Of a stretch of 26,853 nucleotides of DNA, positions 21,301 through 26,853 are shown one piece after another (position 1 is the first letter of the stretch; the number at the start of each line of letters is the position of its first letter). The position numbers and the translations under genes were made by a program. This DNA comes from Auxenochlorella pyrenoidosa (Eukaryota > Chlorophyta > Trebouxiophyceae > Chlorellales > Chlorellaceae). A model generated the notes under the pieces. That model worked only from the letters and a program-made list of their open reading frames with translations. It made no database searches and was not told the origin of the DNA. Location of the stretch: contig KQ482018.1 of assembly GCA_001430745.1 (NCBI GenBank), forward strand, positions 499,419-526,271, read 5' to 3'.

Positions 21301-22672
21301 CCGCTGGCGCCAGGTGGCACGGCTTGCGTACTGCGCCCCTCCCTTGCTGCCATCGCCCTGCCAATAGTGGTAGCGCTGGGTTGAACCTCCCTCCATGGCA
21401 TGCAGCAAGCCCGAGTCGGTGGCGCCAGCGCAACCAGCCGGGGCTGCAGCCACAGGTGCGCGCACGCCACTGCCGTGCCGACTGCTTGCTGTCCGAGCAC
21501 CGGTCTGCCCCAGTCGGCTCATTGCTGGTGTTGTCCTGTGGTCGTTGGTTGCATGCCGACACGCATTGGCCTGCGGTGCCAGGTGGCATCTCCACCATCG
21601 CCTCCAACAGGAACCCCCATCTGATTCCCACCCCACTCCCACCCCACCCGGCGTTCCCCAGCCTCCCCGCCTCTCTCCCCGGCGGTAGACGCCCACCTGG
21701 GCTTCTGTGCTGCAGTAAAATTTCAGCAACCGCAGCCCAGCTGCTTTGTCTGCACTGACTGTGCGCTGCCTTGCCCTCCCCCGTCCTTCCTGGCCCCCCT
21801 CCCCGCCAGCAGACGCCCACCTGGGCTTCTGGGGCGCGCCGCGGCGCTTCAACGTGGCAGTCACCCGCGCCAAGGCGCTGCTGGTGGTGGTGGGCCACCC
21901 GGCGGTGCTGCTGGAGGACCCCTCCTGGCGCGAGCTGCTGCGGTGGGTGCGGGGGCAAGCAGCCCTGGCGGCGCGGTTGATACTTCTTAGCCCCTCGCCA
22001 AGCTGCGCGTGCCGCCCATGCGCCGCACTTGCGCCTGCCACACTTGCTCCCATTTGCCCCTGCTGTTGAAAGGGCAGTGGCACAAGCACCCCTCTCCGCC
22101 CTGCACAGCCACCTGTAGTTGCCTTACCGGCATTGCCATGCCACACCCACCGCGCATCCCCTGTCGCCTCTCCCTCTTGCTCGTCTTCCGGACCGCAGGC
22201 ACTGCCTGTCTGTGGGCGCCTTTCGCGGCGCCGGCAGCGAGACGATCCGGCAGCGCTTCCGCTTCGACCCCGGGGCGGCGGCGCCTGCGCTGCGGGAGGA
22301 GGGGGAGGCAGGCAAGCCGGGGGAGGGGGGGCGGGGGGGGGGGGGCCTGCACGACAGTGCGCTGCGCCACACCCACATGATGCGCTTCCCTTGCGATGTT
22401 CGCCATCCCGCTGTGCAGACCCGTCTCTTCCCCTCCCACGGGACCTTCATCCGTGTTGCGACAAGCCTGTGGCCCCGCTGATTTGCTTTCCTCCCTCTGC
22501 AGGCGCCGCCCCCGAGCTGGAGGATGCCGAGCTGCAGCGAGCAATCAGCCAGCTGGCGGAGCTGGCGCTGCTGGGCGCCGGCCAGGCGCGCCGCCTGTTC
22601 CCCGACCCCTCCCAGCTGGACGAGCTATACGAGGCCGCCACAGAGGACGCGCCCTTCAGGGTGGCCCTGTAG
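12389..22672 (+). CDS. SDE3: SDE3/MOV10-like superfamily 1 RNA helicase
   Basis: 25 exons: 12389..12788, 12887..13234, 13430..13596, 13868..14702, 14931..15350, 15497..15788, 15964..16172, 16327..16407, 16723..16847, 17041..17473, 17633..17721, 17988..18086, 18318..18435, 18610..18683, 18924..19070, 19240..19326, 19622..19745, 19902..20197, 20494..20589, 20857..20907, 21157..21221, 21406..21455, 21813..21942, 22199..22311, 22503..22672; 5019 nt, 1672 residues. Helicase motifs: GPPGTGKT (1101-1108, split by an intron), DEAGQ (1226-1230), GDPRQLGP (from 1267), NYRSH (1321-1325), GTVDDYQGQE (to 1508), NVAVTRAK (1549-1556). DEAGQ and the upstream LEEAAMEQDICRFDM and VPGLPEGRPMLLLGD match SDE3/MOV10 rather than UPF1. 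This family acts in RNA silencing and mRNA turnover, usually in cytoplasmic granules. SDE3 and MOV10 are about 1000 residues; this one has a long N-terminal extension (Pro-rich, then Ala/Gln-rich), an ASH-like segment (VSPDIDFGTV, LLVENTSPAEPLWLLGG) and a Glu-rich insert before SWFNPVE. Ten introns use GC donors. Exon 24 may end at 22356 instead. Introns over 300 nt (16408-16722, 21456-21812) hold no other gene. Confidence 0.9.
13812..13829. repeat. (CA)9 microsatellite in a helicase intron
   Basis: Nine perfect CA units in the intron 13597-13867, about 40 nt before the acceptor region. Probably length-variable between strains. Confidence 0.9.
20211..20285. repeat. TG-rich imperfect repeat in a helicase intron
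   Basis: About 75 nt of degenerate TG/TGCG/CATG repeats near the start of the intron 20198-20493, just after the GC donor. Low-complexity; alternating purine-pyrimidine sequence could favour Z-DNA, but no function is implied. Confidence 0.6.
20567..20704. repeat. Intronic copy of an exon end (34-nt direct repeat, 104 bp apart)
   Basis: Positions 20567-20600 (end of helicase exon 19, its GC donor and 11 nt of intron) recur at 20671-20704 inside the same intron with two mismatches (32 of 34 identical). The 70 bp between the copies is much richer in A and T than the surroundings. The second copy lies in a different reading frame from the exon and is not predicted to be spliced in. Confidence 0.85.
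21687..21831. repeat. Intronic copy of an exon start (21-nt perfect repeat, 124 bp apart)
   Basis: The acceptor AG and first 19 nt of helicase exon 23 (21811-21831) recur perfectly at 21687-21707 within the preceding intron, again after a pyrimidine tract and an AG. Splicing to the upstream copy would keep the phase briefly (DAHLGF) and then continue into a different frame, so the downstream copy is taken as the real exon. Confidence 0.85.
22333..22345. repeat. G13 homopolymer near the end of helicase exon 24
   Basis: Thirteen consecutive G. It is intronic if the GC donor at 22312 is used and exonic (polyGly) if the GT donor at 22357 is used. Such runs are prone to sequencing indels, which makes this junction uncertain. 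Confidence 0.85.
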
Positions 22673-22721
22673 GCTTACGGCCCTGAACGCCTGCCTAGAC
22701 TAGCCCTCAGGGTGGCCCTGT
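22656..22721. repeat. 15-bp repeat duplicating the helicase stop region in the 3' UTR
   Basis: TCAGGGTGGCCCTGT occurs at 22656-22670, where it encodes the last residues and the first base of the stop codon, and again at 22707-22721 in the 3' UTR. Probably a small local duplication. Confidence 0.8.
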
Positions 22722-23210
22722 GGGCCCGCCTACAGTAAACCGGGGTAACTCCCATTCTGGGGCATTCTCCACTCTGTTGCCCAGCCTCTCGTGCAGCAAT
22801 CTTTCCTTGCCTGTACACTAGACTAGCCTGCCACGCTGGCCTTGCTCCCGCTTGGGCGCTGCCCTTCACGCCAGCCTGTCACGCATCGCACCCCGAATCA
22901 CCCAAGGGTGTCTGCCTGTCTGCTTATTCTTCTTCTGTCGTTGACGTCACCTGTTGCGCTGCATCGCTCCACAACTTCCGAGCACCTACTGCAACCCCAA
23001 GGCCGAGGACAAGCCCGGCCGCATGCGCAAGCGTGCTGCTGCCCCCGTGCCTGTACACCAAGCAGCGTTTTCGGCCGGTTTTCGCTGCTCCACCCCCCTA
23101 AGCAACGCTTGATGATGTTGGCAGCTTAGCTTACACTTTCATCACTCTATATGAATGCTGTGACGCAAATGCACGCACACAACAAAATGTACTGTGCACA
23201 GTGGGCAGCC
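22673..23210. other. Convergent intergenic region, helicase and ankyrin genes
   Basis: 538 bp between facing stop codons. It holds the duplicated stop-region repeat (22707-22721) and a minus-strand UGUAA signal for the ankyrin gene (23131-23135). Short repeats of TAGACTAGCC (near 22696 and 22819) are present. No plus-strand UGUAA signal and no coding exon were found. Confidence 0.6.
23131..23135 (-). terminator. UGUAA polyadenylation signal of the ankyrin gene
   Basis: TTACA on the plus strand reads UGUAA on the minus strand, 76 nt past the ankyrin stop codon. Motif and distance both suit the chlorophyte polyadenylation signal. Confidence 0.55.
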
Positions 23211-25038
23211 TCAGGAGTCAAACAGGGAGAGGATGCGGCCAGTCAAAGGTGGCGGCAGCCAGAGGCGAGCACGGCGCTGCAGGCGGGCCAGGCACAGCGC
23301 AAAGGTGCGCAGCCGCAGGGCGTCCCCGGGCAGCATGCGGCGCACCACTTGCTCCGCCTGGGCAGTTGACAGCTCGAGCGCAGCGGGCAGGGCGCGGCCC
23401 AGGCCGGGGCAGCCCTGGGGCACAAGGCCCCATGCCTGCGCCGTCAGCGGCAGGTGAGCCAGCATGCAGTCGGCAAAGAGGGGCATGACGACGTCATCGG
23501 GGGCCTCCGAATCGAGCAGGCACTCGAGCGCCTCCTCAGCTGGCCCGGCTGCAGCAAGGCAGCGCGCCGCCGCGGCGCATGCCGGCCTGGGCTCCGCAAT
23601 CAGGAGCGCGAGCTGCAGCGGGGTGTGGCCGTACTCCTCGCGTACCGCCGCAGCCGCCGGCACGGTGGCAAGCAGCAGCTCGACCGAGCGTCGGTGCCCG
23701 CCGGCTGCAGCCAGGTGCAGCGGCAGGCGGCCGTCGGCGGACGATGGCACCAGGGCTGCGGAGGGCGCTGCTTCGAGGAGCAGCTCTACTAGGGCATCCT
23801 TCCCTCGTATGGCTGCCGTGTGCAGCGGCAGCCATTCTCTGAAGGGCACCAGGGCGGCTTGCGGCGCCACGCGCAGCAGCACCCGCGTCACTGCTGCGTC
23901 ATTGTACTGAACCGCCTGGCAGAGCGGGGTGATACCTTCACTGTCGCTGACCATCGCTGCATCCGGTGCGGCCTGCACCAGCAGCTGCGCAACCGCCGCA
24001 TGACCGTTTCCGGCAGCCACATGCAGGGGCGTGAAGTGCATGCCGAAGGCTCCTGTCGTAGCGGCCTGTGGCGCCGCTGCTAGCAGCACACTGGCTGCAG
24101 CCGCGTGCCCTCGTCTTGCAGCTAAGTGGAGGGGCAGCCAGCCGCCGCGGTGTGCCGCCATCGTGCCTCAGGCGCCAGCTGCAGCAGCAGCTGGACAGCT
24201 GCGGCACGGCCGTGGTACGCCGCGCAGTGCAACAGCGACCAGTCTGCAGCGAACGAGGAGGAAAACAGCAAATTGGAGGGCTGTTCGCTGTGCGCCATTT
24301 GCTGTGGGTCATAAGGGTGGTCGAGAGGCCAGAGAAGGGGCCGGCTGCACATGTCAGCTGGGCAAGGGAGCCAACAAACGTGCTGCCAAGTTGCGTGGAG
24401 AGGTGAATGGTTGCGCACCCACAGATGTCTTATTTCGGCACCGCCACAGCGTGGGGCAGCAGCGCTGCAGCTGCTTTGCGCACTGCTTCAAACTCAGGGC
24501 CGCGGCCGGGCCGCTGGGTACAGTCAAGGCGCCTGCCGCTTTGACTGCACGAGGGCCGAGTTGATGGACCGCACGGGGGTGTGGAGGGGACAACATGGCC
24601 AGCCAATTCACCCAACACGCGCACATGCAGCAGGGCACGCAGGTGTCCTGAGAGCCGCGGCCAGCAAACAGGCTTGCAACGCACGGCAGGGGCCAGTCCC
24701 CCGCTACGCAGGCTGGCGAAGGCTCCCCGCCCGCAGCACCCACCTGCCAGCGCGCTGCATGCCAGGTCGGCCTCCTCAGCAGATCGAAACGGCCGAGCCT
24801 CCTGCTCTTTCCATCGTGGTCGAGGCACACAAACACGCCCTCCGCCTGCAAGAAGATGGGGCAAGGGTTTCGGCATGGGGGCAATGCCAGGCCCCCCAGA
24901 GGCAGGCCAGGCGGCGGCGGCGGGGCGGTTTAATGACTTAATGACGCAGGCGCACGGGCGGTGAGAACGGTGAATAACAGCGTGATCGCAAGCCTGTATC
25001 CGCTGCTTCACCTGAAGGCGAGCTACAGCAGACGTCAT
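23211..25038 (-). CDS. Ankyrin-repeat protein with two apparent 1-nt frame breaks
   Basis: Proposed exons in transcript order: 25038..25012 (MTSAVARLQ), 24845..24744, 24243..23211 (stop TGA or equivalent at 23211). Exon 3 carries about six ankyrin repeats with the pattern LLxxAPxAAxxxxxGWLPLHLAAxxGH, for example WLPLHLAARRGHAAAASVLL and GRLPLHLAAAGGHRRSVELL. Ankyrin repeats mediate protein binding. After them comes a C-terminal region of about 110 residues (PLFADCMLAHLPLTAQAWGL to LPPPLTGRILSLFD) that I cannot assign to a named domain. Two breaks: near 24165-24175 the first repeat (DWSLLHCAAYHGR, ending LAPEA) and the next (RGGWLPLHLAA) lie in different frames with no room for an intron; and exon 2 needs one extra base, probably at the T run 24808-24810, to join VFVCLDHDGK to EQEARPFRSAEEAD. 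If exon 1 is wrong, translation could start at an ATG at 24876; an uninterrupted 316-codon frame starts at 24161. The 500-nt intron 24244-24743 holds nothing else recognisable. Confidence 0.75.
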
Positions 25039-25516
25039 TTCGAAAGTTCGGCAGGAGAAGCGCGGGCTATTCCTCGAAATAGTATGTTCTCTCATTAGGT
25101 GAAGGCGGAGGGAGTGATCGTTGGTGAAGCCGCTTTCTAGGTTGCATTGCATGCACCTGCGCTGGACTGCTCCAGCGTGCCGCGCACAGCGTGCCGCCAC
25201 TCCATAGGCCCTCCCCTAGACACTACATCCGACAGCCACGAGCCTAGGTGTCTGCCTCACTTCCCGGCTTTTCGTAAGTATAAGGTTGGTTCAACACAAT
25301 CCCAGCGCACTCACGACACCAATGCAGAATTTGCATGGGCCTTCTACGGGGCTGACGCAGGTCACGGCACAAAGGCCGCATCCATTCTCGGGCATCACTG
25401 CATCGTGGCTTGCTCACCGGCGGCAGCAGATTTCCCTGCGGATTCGCAGTAATAATCTGAGCATAATTGTTCATTCACTAACCCTGCTGTAGTAGTTGGG
25501 CAAAGTGTTAAGTTTC
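25039..25516. other. Intergenic region between the ankyrin and second kinase genes
   Basis: 478 bp between two minus-strand genes. It must hold the ankyrin promoter and the kinase 3' UTR. It is more AT-rich than the genes. No UGUAA signal on the minus strand, no tRNA and no coding exon were recognised. Confidence 0.55.
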
Positions 25517-26853
25517 TTACTCGGCGCTGCCGCCCGGCGTCGTCGGCTGCCCCGCTGCAAAGGGCGCGGCGCCCAGCGCCACCGCAGGGTCGCTCCCGGT
25601 GGGGGTGCCCGCCACTGGCGTGGCGGGCAGCGGCGAGCTGCCGCTGCGGCCGTGCCCCGCCCTGCCCTTGTGCTGCGTGGCCAGCGTGCGCAGCGCGCGA
25701 AGCTCTGGGATGACCTGCTCAAAAGTGGGCCGCTCGGCGGGGGCCTGGGCCCAGCACCGCCTGCAGGCAGTGGAGGGGGAGTTACGGTGTAAGATGATCA
25801 GAGCAGAGGCGCGCCACACATACTGTGCATGCGCCTTGTGCCTGCTGCTGCTGTGGCAGCGCGAGGCGGCGCACGGCACGCCGGCACGCAGCCTGCCACG
25901 GCCTCGCGACCTGGGCCCCAGCCAGCTGGGCACGCACCCCTCTTGGGTGAGCACCACCGCCCCGTGCGCAACCCATTGCCAACCTGAGCAGCGCAATGTA
26001 GCCATCCAGCCCCGCAAACTGCAGCGTGTCTGGCCCCGGCAGCTTCTCCACCGGCGGAATCTCCAGCCGGCTGCCAGACACCAACAGGTTGACCAGCTGC
26101 AGCAGGGGGGACGGGACCACTCAGGCGTTTGCAATCTGCCTCGCATGCTGCAGGCTCGCCCCAAAGCGAGACGAATCCCACCCATGCAAAGTGTCTCATG
26201 CGTGCATCAGGGCATTTAGCCTGGACCTGCGCCGTGCGGGAGCGCACCTGCCAGGGGCCCACGTTGGTCCAGGGCACCTGCCAGGTCAGCACCTCCCACC
26301 TGCGGTACCGCGAGAGGGCAAGGGCGAGACGCTTGCTGTGGCACGCTGGCACAGGCGTTGCCCAGCACAGCGCTCACAGCAAGTGCCGCTGCAGCAGGTC
26401 CCAGAGCCGCCGCTGCAACCCGCCACACCACACTGCACGCGACGAGCGTGTGCATCTGGGCTGCCATGACTGCGTCCCGCGCTAACGCTCACATGACGAC
26501 GCCAAAGGCGAACACGTCGGCCGCCTTGGTGGCCCGCTCCCCACGCATGACCTCGGGCGCCAGCCAGCGTGGGTTGGTGGCCTGGGAGTGGAGGGTATGG
26601 AGGGGCAGGGATGGAGGGCAAGGGTGTGAGTGATGGATCAGTGAGCAGGGCGCTTGTTGAGAACACTGGCGGATCCTGCCGAAGGCCTCACACATGCCGC
26701 CAGGCCGGCACACCGATCCAGCACACTCAAGGCATGCTACGGCTGACGAGGAGAATCTGCGCGCAGCCTCGGCACTGCGGCATGCAGCACCACCGCCGCA
26801 GCATGCAGCCGGCACATAGCGCTCCAATCATGCTCACTTGGCCCAGACCCCAC
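25517..26853 (-). CDS. C-terminal half of a TKL protein kinase (partial)
   Basis: Exons in transcript order: >26853..26838 (only 16 nt, tentative), 26581..26493, 26299..26248, 26096..25984, 25760..25517 (stop TAA). Introns are GT-AG and the phases fit. The visible protein runs from the activation-segment end to the C-terminus: TNPRWLAPEVMRG (the APE motif), ADVFAFGVVMWEVLTWQVPW, LVNLLVSGSRLEIPP, LPGPDTLQFAGLDGYIALL and RCWAQAPAERPTFEQV, all typical of subdomains VIII to XI of plant/algal TKL kinases. The conserved Arg of subdomain XI (ERPTF) is present. A Gly/Ser/Pro/Thr-rich tail of about 55 residues follows. The ATP-binding and catalytic loops, and any sensor domains, lie beyond the right edge, so activity cannot be judged. 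It is a separate gene from the GAF-PAS kinase to the left, with a different tail. Confidence 0.85.

Noticed and set aside
20836..22146. Open frame of 436 codons on the minus strand
   Set aside because: It lies antisense to helicase exons with strong motifs, has no recognisable domain and is the kind of long frame that GC-rich DNA produces by chance.
25280..25310. tRNA-like GGTTCAA motif
   Set aside because: No T-arm stem pairing, no anticodon arm and no acceptor stem around it.
1..26853. CRISPR array, insertion sequence, phage or bacterial operon
   Set aside because: No regularly spaced repeats, transposase-like proteins or ribosome binding sites; gene structure is clearly eukaryotic and intron-rich.

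Overview
The window is nuclear DNA from a GC-rich unicellular eukaryote, most likely a green alga of the Chlorella type (Trebouxiophyceae). This is inferred from the very high GC content, dense short introns (about 59 in six genes), (CAG)n/polyGln and polyAla/polyGly tracts, a plant/algal DUF1997 gene, GAF/PAS and TKL-type kinases, an SDE3/MOV10-type helicase, and UGUAA-type polyadenylation signals. I saw no bacterial, viral, CRISPR or transposon genes and no RNA gene. I derived the exons by hand, requiring compatible splice phase at every junction plus protein-family continuity.

Layout, left to right: (1) <1-3138 (+), the 3' part of a large Gln/Gly/Pro-rich protein whose C-terminal helix resembles that of PHD/RING (PHRF1-like) proteins. 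(2) 3362-5984 (-), a DUF1997 protein with a probable chloroplast transit peptide, convergent with gene 1. (3) 6569-12150 (-), a 21-exon GAF-PAS-TKL protein kinase that probably starts with a dual-acylation motif (MGVCFS). (4) 12389-22672 (+), a 25-exon SDE3/MOV10-like superfamily 1 RNA helicase of about 1672 residues, divergent from the kinase across a 238-bp shared promoter region. (5) 23211-25038 (-), an ankyrin-repeat protein with two apparent 1-nt losses. (6) 25517->26853 (-), the C-terminal half of a second TKL kinase, cut by the right edge.

The most unusual signal is splicing. Ten of the 24 helicase introns appear to begin with GC rather than GT, and one kinase intron does too. Two regions of helicase introns carry near-perfect copies of the neighbouring exon edge. 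A second theme is three places (one in gene 1, two in gene 5) where exactly one missing nucleotide interrupts an otherwise coherent protein. These are either assembly indels or real lesions.

The genes do not form an obvious pathway. The two kinases look like signalling proteins, the helicase belongs to a family involved in RNA silencing and mRNA turnover, and the DUF1997 protein is probably plastid-targeted. Only the kinase-helicase pair could share a regulatory region.
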